From: Pseudidiomarina piscicola
GTDB taxonomy: Bacteria; Pseudomonadota; Gammaproteobacteria; Enterobacterales; Alteromonadaceae
DNA length: 64,000 nucleotides
Assembly (NCBI RefSeq): GCF_902806985.1
Contig: NZ_CADCXY010000002.1
Location: forward strand, 248,001-312,000
Reading direction: 5' to 3'
Both the position numbers and the translations under genes were made by a program. The number at the start of each line of letters is the position of its first letter. The first letter of the stretch is position 1. The notes beneath the pieces were generated by a model. It did not search any database. It was not told where the DNA came from and saw nothing but the letters and a program-made list of their open reading frames with translations. This document shows positions 27,739 to 36,353 of the stretch, one piece after another.

Positions 27739-28356
27739 ATGAAACTTTACGAGACAAAAACAGCACCAAACCCACGCCGCGTTCGCTTGTTTTTAGCTGA
27801 GAAAGGCTTACTCGACAAAGTGGAATGTGTCGAAATTGACCTGCAAAAAGGTGAGAACCTTACGCCAGAGTTCGCCGCCAAAAACCCCATGAAAAAAGTG
27901 CCCGTGCTGGAGCTTGACGACGGCACCTGTATTTCGGAAACCATGGCGATTTGCCGTTACTTTGAGTTAGCTTATCCGGATGCGCCAAATCTGCTTGGAG
28001 AGTCAGCACTTGAGCAAGCAGAAATTGAACAATGGTTACGTTGGCTCGACTATTACTTCTTCATTCCCTGCGGCATGGGCTTTCAACACACAAGTGGTTA
28101 CTTCAAAGACCGCATGACCCCAGTGCCAGAATGGGGTGAACTCTGTATTGAAGACGTTAAAAAATTCATGGTCTTCTTAAATAACCACCTTGCTGAGAAT
28201 CATTACATCTGCTGTGATCGATTCACGGCAGCGGATATCACTGCCTACGCCATTGCCGCTTTTGCCCGTGTAGTGAAGCTTCGGGTTGATGACACTTACC
28301 CACACTTACTCGAGTGGTATCAGCGCATGGACCAACGGCCATCAGCACAGGCTTAA
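27739..28356 (+). CDS. Glutathione S-transferase family protein
   Basis: This is a 205-residue cytosolic GST. The N-terminal thioredoxin-like domain has the start MKLYETKTAPNPRRVRLFLAEK, the cis-Pro in KVPVLELDDG and the glutathione-binding ISETMAICRYFE (Glu-Thr in place of Glu-Ser). The C-terminal helical domain carries FTAADITAYAIAAFA, the usual folding motif. It starts 8 bases after the lipoprotein gene, so it is probably co-transcribed. The stop overlaps the stop of the EAL gene by 4 bases on the opposite strand. The substrate is unknown. Confidence 0.9.
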   Translation: MKLYETKTAPNPRRVRLFLAEKGLLDKVECVEIDLQKGENLTPEFAAKNPMKKVPVLELDDGTCISETMAICRYFELAYPDAPNLLGESALEQAEIEQWLRWLDYYFFIPCGMGFQHTSGYFKDRMTPVPEWGELCIEDVKKFMVFLNNHLAENHYICCDRFTAADITAYAIAAFARVVKLRVDDTYPHLLEWYQRMDQRPSAQA

Positions 28357-29120
28357 GTAGTGCGGTTAAAGTTGACGTCAGGAAGGCTCTCAAACCCTGG
28401 TTTGGCAAAGTAATAGCCTTGGAAAAATCGCACTCCTAGCGCCACCAGTGTATTGAGCTCGGCCTCTGTTTCGACGCCTTCGGCCAATACCCTGGTGCCT
28501 TGCAAGGTACATTGCGCCAAGACCTTCTTGATTTCTTGTTGTTTTTCCAGTGATTGATCTAGGTCAGTGATCAAGCTGCGGTCAAGTTTCAAAATATGCG
28601 GGCGCAGTTCCACTAGCCAGCTATGGCTCGCATAACCGGCGCCGTAATCATCTATCGCAGTTTGAAAGCCGCGCGCCGAGTAACTGCTAAAAATGCGCTG
28701 TAAGTGTGCCTTACTTACGATCTCTTCGCCTTCGGTAACCTCAAACACTAACTTATTTAAGTCAAAGCCATAGAGATCAGCAGCTTCAATGGTTGCGCGA
28801 ATACAGGTTTCGGGGCTGTAAACGGCATTTGGCAAAAAGTTAATATGCAGGAACGTCTCACAGCCTAAGCGAGCAGCAACTTCTATCGCCTTTACGCGAC
28901 ACGCTTGATCAAAATAATAGCGGTTGTCGTGATTTATCTGCTCAAATACCCAACCTGCGCCTTGCCCTTCGGTGCCCCGAACTAACGCTTCGTAGGCGCA
29001 CACCTGCTGTGTCTGCCAGTCAATAATCGGCTGGAACGCCATGGTGATCTCAAAGCCTAGATCTTTGCCCTCAAGACAATCCTTACAGGTCTGTTGACGA
29101 ATCGATTTAGGTATCGACAT
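28353..29120 (-). CDS. EAL-domain c-di-GMP phosphodiesterase
   Basis: This 255-residue protein is almost only an EAL domain. The metal and catalytic residues are all present: EALVRG, N in HINFLPN, E in FEVTEGE, DD in IDDYGAGYA, K in LKLDRSLI and E in LAEGVET. It should be an active phosphodiesterase turning c-di-GMP into pGpG. A short N-terminal tail has CKDC, which might bind metal or sense redox. There is no membrane segment. It is last in a group with the persulfide-dioxygenase-like and YeiH genes (14-base gap), so it may be co-expressed with sulfur metabolism. Confidence 0.9.
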   Translation of the reverse strand: MSIPKSIRQQTCKDCLEGKDLGFEITMAFQPIIDWQTQQVCAYEALVRGTEGQGAGWVFEQINHDNRYYFDQACRVKAIEVAARLGCETFLHINFLPNAVYSPETCIRATIEAADLYGFDLNKLVFEVTEGEEIVSKAHLQRIFSSYSARGFQTAIDDYGAGYASHSWLVELRPHILKLDRSLITDLDQSLEKQQEIKKVLAQCTLQGTRVLAEGVETEAELNTLVALGVRFFQGYYFAKPGFESLPDVNFNRTT

Positions 29121-29134
29121 AAAACTCCATTTAG

Positions 29135-30073
29135 TTACTGAGTCAGCCAGAGGAAACTACCTAACGCGATGATTAGCCATAAAATAATGGCCAACAGCAA
29201 AGGTTTGAATCCTGCAGCTCGAATTCGGTTTAAGGTTAAGCTTAGCCCAATCAAGAACAAACAAAAAACCAAAATCTGTTTGCCGATAGCGAACAGCAAA
29301 GCAAAAACGTCAGTGCCAACGGGCGAATAGCTGGCCAATGCCGCAGTTAACACGAAGCCTCCGATGAACCAAGGCATGGCGATTTTTGCCCGCCCTTCTT
29401 TAGGCTGACTTCGAGCATAAACCCAAGCCGACACTAACGCGACCGGAATAATCCACAGTGCCCGCGCTAATTTTGCGGTGGTCGCAACCACCAAAGCTTC
29501 GTCGCCATAGGCTTCGGCCGCGCCGACCACCGATGAGGTATCATGAATGGCAATCGCCGACCACAAACCAAAGGTAACTTGGTCAAGTTCAAAAAAGCGG
29601 CCGATGATAGGAAATACAATTAAAGCAACCGAGTTAAGTATAAACACTACCGCCAGCGCGAGGGCCATTTGGTCGCTTCGCGCTCGAATGGCAGGGCCGA
29701 CAGCAGCAATTGCACTACCGCCGCAAATAGCGGTACCAGAGCCAATGAGGTGCGCAGTTTTCCCGTCAAGGCCAAGCCATTTACCAATTAACAAGCCTAA
29801 CCCTAAGGTCACCACTATCGATACAATAATAAGCCCAAGGGCCTCGCCAGTGGTGGCGACAGCTGCTTCTAGGTTCACACCAAAGCCCAACAGGATAATT
29901 GCCAGAGCCAATAGTTTCTTCGCCAACTGGGCAGGATTAAAATGCCGTGGCACCATACCGAAACCAGCCATGACAAAGCCGATCACCAGCGCCAGCGGCG
30001 ACGAGATGATCCCCGACAGCGCCAAGACTGCGACTAGAACAAAGGCGAGGTAGGGAAGTATCACCATGATCAC
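29135..30073 (-). CDS. YeiH/UPF0324 family transporter (putative sulfate exporter family)
   Basis: This 312-residue protein has about ten membrane helices. The family motifs LLGFGVNLE, GSGTAICGGSAIAAVGPAI and SAIAIHDTSSVVGAAEAYG match the PSE family. Members are proposed to export sulfate, sulfite or related sulfur oxyanions. The GTG at 30073 overlaps the stop of the MBL gene (GTGA). An ATG two codons later is equally possible. Its pairing with a persulfide-dioxygenase-like enzyme, as in BigR-type operons, suggests export of sulfite made by that enzyme. That is inference. Confidence 0.88.
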   Translation of the reverse strand: MIMVILPYLAFVLVAVLALSGIISSPLALVIGFVMAGFGMVPRHFNPAQLAKKLLALAIILLGFGVNLEAAVATTGEALGLIIVSIVVTLGLGLLIGKWLGLDGKTAHLIGSGTAICGGSAIAAVGPAIRARSDQMALALAVVFILNSVALIVFPIIGRFFELDQVTFGLWSAIAIHDTSSVVGAAEAYGDEALVVATTAKLARALWIIPVALVSAWVYARSQPKEGRAKIAMPWFIGGFVLTAALASYSPVGTDVFALLFAIGKQILVFCLFLIGLSLTLNRIRAAGFKPLLLAIILWLIIALGSFLWLTQ

Positions 30074-30945
30074 AGCTGATTAATCGGAAGCTTCAAGTAG
30101 ACTTTACCGTGCGCATCGGCGGGCGGCATTTCGCCGGCACGAATATTGACTTGAATTGAAGGCAAAATCAGCCGCGGCATCGCCAAACCGGCGTCGCGCT
30201 CTTCGCGCATCGCCACAAACTCGGCTTCACTGACACCATCATGAACATGCTTACTGTGCTGCCGCTGTGCCTCCACAGTGGTGCAGCATTCATAGGTGCG
30301 CCCTTGCGGCGGATAATCATGGCAAATGTAGATTTCGGTGCTCGCTGGTAAGGCGAGAAGCTTTTTGATCGACTGAAACAAGGTGCTAGCACTGCCACCT
30401 GGAAAGTCGCAGCGCGCTGTACCTACATCGGGCATAAACAGAGTGTCGCCAACAAAGGCTTTGCGCTCATTAATAATGTAGGCGATGTCCGCCGGCGTAT
30501 GCCCGGGGGTATGCATCACCCGAAACTGCATCTGACCAACCTCAAAGGTTTCTCCGCCACTAAAAAGATGGTCAAACTGCGCGCCATTTGGCAGAAACTC
30601 TTTTTCTAAATCGAAGACATCTTTGAAGATTTTCTGCACATCACGAATGTGCTCACCGATACCGATGCGCCCCCCGAGGGCTTCTTTGATAAAAGGCGCA
30701 GCAGATAAATGATCGGCATGGGCATGGGTTTCAAGCACCCACTCCAGCTCTAACTTGTTGGTTTTGACATAATCGACGAGACGCTGCGCACCGTCCGTTG
30801 CCGTGCGCCCAGATTTATAATCAAAATCTAATACCGGATCGATAATCACCGCTTTCAAACTTTGCGGGTCAGACACCACATAGCTAAATGTTTCACTATC
30901 AGCATCTAAAAATGCTTTCACCTGAGGCTGGGGGGCTTGACTCAT
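30070..30945 (-). CDS. MBL-fold persulfide dioxygenase-like hydrolase (Blh/ETHE1 type)
   Basis: This 291-residue metallo-beta-lactamase-fold protein has the metal motif THAHADH, a His in MHTPGHTPAD, an Asp in FVGDTLF and a His in YICHDYPP. The segment MPDVGTARCDFPGG is typical of the Blh branch, related to ETHE1 persulfide dioxygenases that oxidise glutathione persulfide to sulfite. It lacks a fused rhodanese domain. I chose the ATG at 30945 because GGAGAG precedes it. An upstream start at 30972 is not supported. It is first in an operon with YeiH and the EAL protein. Confidence 0.88.
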   Translation of the reverse strand: MSQAPQPQVKAFLDADSETFSYVVSDPQSLKAVIIDPVLDFDYKSGRTATDGAQRLVDYVKTNKLELEWVLETHAHADHLSAAPFIKEALGGRIGIGEHIRDVQKIFKDVFDLEKEFLPNGAQFDHLFSGGETFEVGQMQFRVMHTPGHTPADIAYIINERKAFVGDTLFMPDVGTARCDFPGGSASTLFQSIKKLLALPASTEIYICHDYPPQGRTYECCTTVEAQRQHSKHVHDGVSEAEFVAMREERDAGLAMPRLILPSIQVNIRAGEMPPADAHGKVYLKLPINQL

Positions 30946-31071
30946 ACTACTTGCTCTCCTTTTGACAGTCACTCAAGCTAAAGTACTTTATTCTGCCTTA
31001 GGTTTAAACTGGATCACATAGCGATCTGTGTATATTATTGCGCCTTCTGCACAAACTAATGAGAGTTTACT

Positions 31072-31797
31072 ATGGGTCGCGCCTTTCAAAACCGCAAGGA
31101 GTCGATCGCGAAAACAGCGGCGGCTAAGAGCAAAGTTTACAGCAAATATGGACGTGAGATTTATGTCGTGGCGAAACAAGGTGGTGTCGAGACCGATGCT
31201 AACTTGCAGCTTCGCGGCTTAATAGAGCGCGCCAAAAAAGATCAAGTCCCTGCCCACGTCATCGAGAAAGCTATCGAAAAAGCCAAGGGTGGTGCCGGTG
31301 AAGACTACGCGCCAGCAGTTTACGAAGGTTTTGGCCCTGGCAATTGTATGGTGATGGTGGAATGCCTTACCGACAACCCAGCACGCACCTTTGGTGAAGT
31401 TCGTAATTGCTTTACCAAAACCAAATCAAAAATTGGTGCGCCTGGCAGCGTGGCACACATGTTCGATCATTGCATGATTCTTGCGTTCGCTGGAGACGAC
31501 GAAGACGCGGTTTTAGAAGCGCTGATGGAAGCTGATGTTGATGTCACAGACATTGAAGCGGAAGACGGAAAAATGACGGTGTTTGCCCCTCATACTGAAT
31601 GGCACAAGGCCAAAACGGCATTACAAGACGCCTTCCCAGAAATCGACTTTGATGTTGACGAAGTGCAATACCTACCACAAGTGATGACATCGATTAATGG
31701 TGACGACGTGGCCATGATGGAAAAGTTTCTCGACATGTTAAACGACTGTGATGATGTACAAAATGTCTATCACAACGGTAACCTCGAGCAGAGCTAA
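31072..31797 (+). CDS. YebC/PmpR family protein (YeeN-type)
   Basis: This 241-residue protein matches the YebC/PmpR/TACO1 family. It begins [30 protein letters not shown], as in YeeN, whereas YebC starts with MAGHSKWANIKHRK. Members act as transcription regulators or, as shown recently for the family, aid ribosomes at difficult motifs. DDAL-like acidic stretches and the conserved YEGFGPGN and [12 protein letters not shown] are present. It is a single gene divergent from the MBL operon. A hairpin lies over its stop, and the gene converges on ptrB. Confidence 0.92.
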   Translation: MGRAFQNRKESIAKTAAAKSKVYSKYGREIYVVAKQGGVETDANLQLRGLIERAKKDQVPAHVIEKAIEKAKGGAGEDYAPAVYEGFGPGNCMVMVECLTDNPARTFGEVRNCFTKTKSKIGAPGSVAHMFDHCMILAFAGDDEDAVLEALMEADVDVTDIEAEDGKMTVFAPHTEWHKAKTALQDAFPEIDFDVDEVQYLPQVMTSINGDDVAMMEKFLDMLNDCDDVQNVYHNGNLEQS

Positions 31798-31805
31798 AGG
31801 TTACC
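31777..31805. terminator. Weak hairpin at the end of the YebC-family gene
   Basis: GGTAACC (31777-31783) and GGTTACC (31799-31805) form a 7-base stem around the last codons and stop. It is followed by the T-rich GTTTCGTTT. It is plausible as an intrinsic terminator between convergent genes, but the loop is large. Confidence 0.4.
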
Positions 31806-31825
31806 GTTTCGTTTACTGGGGTAAG

Positions 31826-33988
31826 TTAGTGCTGGGGCGCTTTTGCGCCCAACAAATTTAAGATAAAAGCATATTCCTCGGCGGTTTCTTTCAACCGTGA
31901 GAAACGACCCGACGAACCGCCATGACCTGCTTCCATATTGGTCTTGAACATTAGTGGGTTGTCATCGGTTTTTAAGTAACGCAATTTTGCCACCCACTTG
32001 GCCGGCTCAAAGTACTGCACTTGTGAATCATGCAGTCCGGTCGTGACTAACATCGCCGGATAGGCTTGTTTGCTGACCTGGTCATAAGGTGAATAAGACA
32101 ACATATAGTCATAGTAAGTCTGGGTTTTCGGGTTGCCCCACTCGTCAAATTCATTGGTGGTAAGTGGAATGCTTTCATCAAGCATGGTGGTGACCACATC
32201 GACAAAAGGCACATGCGCTACTAAACCGCGATAATGCTCTGGGGCTAAATTCGCCACCGCGCCCATTAACAAGCCGCCGGCACTTCCGCCCATACCAAAA
32301 ACCTTGCTCGGATGAGCATACTTCTCGGCAACAAGATGTTCGGTAACATCAATGTAATCGGTAAAGGTATTTTTCTTATTCTCTAGTTTGCCGTCTTCAT
32401 ACCAATGCCGGCCCATTTCTTGGCCCCCTCGAATATGCGCAATGGCATACACAAAGCCACGATCAACGAGGCTGAATACCGACTGACGGAACCATGGTTC
32501 AGACGTCGAGCCATAAGAGCCATATGCATATTGATAGAGCGGCGCCGTGCCATCTTGCGTAAAGTCTTTGCTGTAGAGTAACGACACTGGAACTTTCGTG
32601 CCATCATCGGCGGTCGCCCAAGTTCGCTCAGTCGCATATTTCGTCGTGTCGAAGTTCGGTACCTGGGTTGCTTTTAGCACTTCACGCTCACGCGTGGCCA
32701 TGTTGTAAGCATAGGTGACCGTTGGTGTAACAAGTGACGTATAGTTGTAACGCAGAACTTCAGTGTCTTGCTCGACGTTGGTCTCGAAGGTCATAACATA
32801 GGTCGGCTCGTCTGCTTTTATTACGTGCCCCGACTCGGGTTCACTCCAAGGTACGATACGCACTTGTCGTAAACCATCGTGCCGTTCATTAAGCGCTAAG
32901 TAGTCCGTAAACAGAGAAATGCCATGAATATAAACATTTTCATCATGGGCCACCAGCGTCTGCCATTTTGCTTTATCACCAAGGTCTTCGGTTGCGACTT
33001 CCATAACTTGGAAATTCGGCGCTTGGTAGTCCGTTAGAATGATCCAACGGCCGTCGATGTGATCGGCTGAATACTGCAAATGACGCTCACGTGGCGCGAG
33101 TATTTGAAACTCACCGTCAGGGTTCGCGGCATCAAGCACGTGAATTTCGTTTGAGACAGTCGATTGCAGGCTAATCATCACAAACTGATTATCATTGCTG
33201 TTACTAACCCACATATAAAAACTTTCATCGTGCTCTTCATACACCAACTCTGCTGATGCGGCAGCGCTGCCGAGTTGATACTTAAGCACTCGCGTCGAGA
33301 GCAATGTTTGTGGATCGTTCTCAACCACATACAAGGTTTGGTTGTCTTGCGCCCACGCAACCGCGGAAGAAAGCCCTTTCATTTCTGTTGCTGTCGTTTC
33401 GCCACTGGCTAAATCTCGAACGAAGAGCTCATACTGGCGGCGACCAACATCGTCAACCATATAGGCAAGCTTGCTTTGGTCCGGGCTGACCTGCAAATTT
33501 GATACCTGCATGAACGACTGCCCTGCGGCAAGTTCGTTGACATCAAGCATCACCTGTTCTGTGCCACTCGCTAAATGCGTTCGGCTATAAATCGGATACT
33601 CTTTACCCGTTTCATAATGCGTTTGATACAGATAATCACCACGTTGATACGGCACACTTTCATCGTCTTGTTTAACCCGGCTCATTAATTCGCTTTCTAA
33701 GCCGTCGGTAAGTGCTTGGTAATCTGCTCGGTAGCTGTCGTAATAGCTATTTTCGGCTTGCAAGTACGCCAACACCTCAGGGTCTTGTCGCTCATCGTCG
33801 CGCAGCCAGTAATAGTGGTCCACCCGCTCGCCATGAGGTGAAACAATGGTATAGGGCTCGCGTTTCGCGGTAGGCGCTTCATCGGCACTGGGCTGCGATG
33901 AGCTCGTCGGTTGCGGCTGACAGGCGGTTAAAATGAACAGTGTGGCTAACGACGCAGCACTGTGCGTCCATAGACGTGAACGTAACAT
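31826..33988 (-). CDS. ptrB: Oligopeptidase B (protease II), exported form
   Basis: This 720-residue S9A peptidase cleaves peptides after basic residues. The lipobox-like LFILTACQP indicates a lipoprotein or exported form, unlike cytoplasmic E. coli PtrB. The beta-propeller (about 90-430) is followed by the hydrolase domain. The triad is S569 in GGSAGG, D654 in TTGLHDSQV and H689 in EAGHGG. EWGNP and RGGQEMGRHWYEDGK are typical oligopeptidase B signatures. A Ser/Pro-rich linker follows the cysteine. It converges on the YebC-type gene and is divergent from the TPR-GGDEF gene. Confidence 0.93.
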   Translation of the reverse strand: MLRSRLWTHSAASLATLFILTACQPQPTSSSQPSADEAPTAKREPYTIVSPHGERVDHYYWLRDDERQDPEVLAYLQAENSYYDSYRADYQALTDGLESELMSRVKQDDESVPYQRGDYLYQTHYETGKEYPIYSRTHLASGTEQVMLDVNELAAGQSFMQVSNLQVSPDQSKLAYMVDDVGRRQYELFVRDLASGETTATEMKGLSSAVAWAQDNQTLYVVENDPQTLLSTRVLKYQLGSAAASAELVYEEHDESFYMWVSNSNDNQFVMISLQSTVSNEIHVLDAANPDGEFQILAPRERHLQYSADHIDGRWIILTDYQAPNFQVMEVATEDLGDKAKWQTLVAHDENVYIHGISLFTDYLALNERHDGLRQVRIVPWSEPESGHVIKADEPTYVMTFETNVEQDTEVLRYNYTSLVTPTVTYAYNMATREREVLKATQVPNFDTTKYATERTWATADDGTKVPVSLLYSKDFTQDGTAPLYQYAYGSYGSTSEPWFRQSVFSLVDRGFVYAIAHIRGGQEMGRHWYEDGKLENKKNTFTDYIDVTEHLVAEKYAHPSKVFGMGGSAGGLLMGAVANLAPEHYRGLVAHVPFVDVVTTMLDESIPLTTNEFDEWGNPKTQTYYDYMLSYSPYDQVSKQAYPAMLVTTGLHDSQVQYFEPAKWVAKLRYLKTDDNPLMFKTNMEAGHGGSSGRFSRLKETAEEYAFILNLLGAKAPQH

Positions 33989-34033
33989 GAGGGGTCCTTT
34001 AGACGTAAATTAAATCAATTTGTAGAATTTTTA

Positions 34034-34053
34034 GACATGCAATGAAGCATGTC
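34034..34053. promoter_or_regulatory. 20-base operator-like palindrome between ptrB and TPR-GGDEF
   Basis: GACATGC and GCATGTC form a perfect inverted repeat around AATGAA in the divergent gap. A palindrome of this size fits a dimeric repressor or activator that could act on either gene. No regulator gene is adjacent. Confidence 0.4.
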
Positions 34054-34159
34054 CGCCCTATGGTATATCTTTCAATATTTTAGTAACTTATAAGCTAGTT
34101 GAGTGATATAGTCGTTTTTTATCGCTTATTATTTGCGCTCATCGGACCAGAAAGGTACA

Positions 34160-36286
34160 TTGAACGCTCTTTTTTTACCTGGCAACGGTACGCTTGTGAA
34201 CACATTAAACACTCAAACAGCTTTTTCGAAACGCCTCATGCAACTGCTAATGGCGGGTTTTTGTGTGTTCTTTTTATCCACTGGCGCCGCTTACGCAAAC
34301 GACCCAAGCACTGCCATGCCAGCCGTCAACCCGGAACTCGAGCAACGGCTTGACGATATGCTCACTGCTAATATGAGCGAAGCAGAGATGGGTGTCCAGT
34401 TGCAATCGATATTGGCCACACTACCTGCTGATACACCAGTGATGACGCAAGTTCGAATTAAAAGCTATTTGGTTATGTCGCACGCTTACGAAGGCCGAAT
34501 AGATCAAGCCTATGAGCTGTTAGAGAAAGTCGCCGTACAAGCCCAGCAAAGTCGTCTTCCTGATGCTATTACCGAGGTTGCCGCAACCCGCATCTTCTTG
34601 AAAACTCAAGAAGGCAAGCTTACTGAGGCCTACACCTTAATTAACACCGCAGTGGTGCCAGCTCAACAAGCAACACTGCCGCGCGTACTGTATTTTGCCC
34701 ATAACCTTATCGCCAGTGTTTACACGCAAAAGAACCAAACCGAACGGGCACTTGAACACCTCATTTACGCTTCCGATGCCGTCAAGCAAACGAGCTCAGA
34801 ACGTACGCCCATTCGCCGAATTTATCTAAAACTGCGAATCGCCAATATTTATACCCAGCAAACTCAATATCAGCAAGCATTAGAACAGCTTTCTGAAGCT
34901 GAAGATTTAGTTGCGACACACAACCTCGAAAGTACCTTTTCACCGGAGATCCAGTTTCAGCGTGCCTATATTGCAACAGACATGGGCGAGCTCAACCAAG
35001 CGTTCGAAATTTATCGCGACTTGGAAGCCGAAATTAAAGACCAGCCACAGTGGGCCTCGATGGAGTCAACGGTACTTAATAACCTTGGCGACTTGGCCAT
35101 TCGCACCGAGCGTTTTGAGTCAGGCATTGCCACGCTGCAACAGGCCTTAAAACTCGCGCAAGAACACAATAATGTTATTTCCGAGCAAATGATTCGCTTT
35201 AATTTAGGCTTTATTCAGGTCCATCTAGGCAATTACGAGCGTGGCCTCGCTGCCATGCAAAATGTTGTTGAGACAGCCCGCGGCGAGTGGATCGACCGAG
35301 AGTTCGAGCCGTTGTTAGGCGAGTATGCACAAGCGTTAAGCATGGCAGGACAACACGCCGCCGCCAACCAGGCCTTAATTGAACAACGCGAACTACGCAG
35401 CAGCATTTTTAATACCGAACTACAGAAGAACGTTACTGAGCTACAGAATTTATACGACTCGAAAGACAAAGCACAACAAATTGAGCTGCTGGAACAACAA
35501 AACGACCTTAAAGAGCAAACCCTTGAAAATGAGCGTCAACACCGGCTTATTTTAGCCCTAGGCGTGGTGGTTGCAGTGCTTTTTTCAATCATTGGCTTTT
35601 TCCTTTATCGGTCGGCGCGCCGCTCGAACCTAGCGCTGCAAGATGCCAACGCGCGCTTAGCCGACCAATCGGTACGCGACCCGCTAACTGGGTTACTCAA
35701 TCGTCGGGCGATGCAGCAAGAGCTAAAACGCCAAGAAAAGGTCGGTACTCCGCAATCAGATGCAATGATTTTGCTCGATATCGACTACTTCAAGCGAATT
35801 AACGATAAATTAGGCCATGCTGCCGGTGATGATGTTATTTGTGAGGTTGCAAAACGGTTGTTAACCGTCTGCCGCGATAACGACAAAGTTATTCGTTGGG
35901 GCGGTGAAGAGTTTTTGATTTATTTATCTAATACCGAACAAAAGGCCTTACCTCGCTTTGTCTTGAGGTTACTCAATAGTATTGCCGGTACGCCGATTAC
36001 CACCAAGAGCGCGGGTGACGTTGTGGTCACAGCCACCGCAGGTTTTATTAGTTACCCCTTCACTGATGTTGAGCAGCAAAAGGTGGATTGGGAAGCCTCG
36101 GTTCAGTTAGTTGACCAAGCGCTCTACGCCGGTAAGGTTCACGGCCGGAACCAGGCGTGGGGAATCACTCAACTGAACGTGCCTTATACCCAAGCCAAAG
36201 ACGTTCTCGAGCGTGACTTTGCACAGGCCATTGAGCAAGGCGCGATTACTGCCATAACCCTGCACGGGCCCAAAGCCAGCCAGTAA
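34160..36286 (+). CDS. TPR-repeat sensor diguanylate cyclase
   Basis: This protein of about 708 residues has a signal peptide (RLMQLLMAGFCVFFLSTGAAYA). A periplasmic region of tetratricopeptide-like helices (about 60-430), a short coiled coil, one membrane helix (LILALGVVVAVLFSIIGFFLY) and a cytoplasmic GGDEF domain follow. DIDYFKRINDKLGHAAGDD and GGEEF are intact. The I-site is RDND, five residues before GGEEF. It should make c-di-GMP and be product-inhibited. The start is uncertain. TTG at 34160 has AAAGG before it, while GTG at 34196 or ATG at 34238 would give a shorter signal region. A terminator follows the gene. Confidence 0.88.
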   Translation: MNALFLPGNGTLVNTLNTQTAFSKRLMQLLMAGFCVFFLSTGAAYANDPSTAMPAVNPELEQRLDDMLTANMSEAEMGVQLQSILATLPADTPVMTQVRIKSYLVMSHAYEGRIDQAYELLEKVAVQAQQSRLPDAITEVAATRIFLKTQEGKLTEAYTLINTAVVPAQQATLPRVLYFAHNLIASVYTQKNQTERALEHLIYASDAVKQTSSERTPIRRIYLKLRIANIYTQQTQYQQALEQLSEAEDLVATHNLESTFSPEIQFQRAYIATDMGELNQAFEIYRDLEAEIKDQPQWASMESTVLNNLGDLAIRTERFESGIATLQQALKLAQEHNNVISEQMIRFNLGFIQVHLGNYERGLAAMQNVVETARGEWIDREFEPLLGEYAQALSMAGQHAAANQALIEQRELRSSIFNTELQKNVTELQNLYDSKDKAQQIELLEQQNDLKEQTLENERQHRLILALGVVVAVLFSIIGFFLYRSARRSNLALQDANARLADQSVRDPLTGLLNRRAMQQELKRQEKVGTPQSDAMILLDIDYFKRINDKLGHAAGDDVICEVAKRLLTVCRDNDKVIRWGGEEFLIYLSNTEQKALPRFVLRLLNSIAGTPITTKSAGDVVVTATAGFISYPFTDVEQQKVDWEASVQLVDQALYAGKVHGRNQAWGITQLNVPYTQAKDVLERDFAQAIEQGAITAITLHGPKASQ

Positions 36287-36300
36287 CGCACAGACCAATA

Positions 36301-36335
36301 AAAAAGCCGAGGCACATCGCACCTCGGCTTCTTAT
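36301..36335. terminator. Bidirectional intrinsic terminator
   Basis: AAGCCGAGG (36304-36312) and CCTCGGCTT (36322-36330) form a perfect 9-base stem around CACATCGCA. A-rich sequence lies on the left and TTCTT on the right. It serves the TPR-GGDEF gene and the convergent prolyl oligopeptidase gene. Confidence 0.85.
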
Positions 36336-36353
36336 CACTGAACTTTTAACAGT

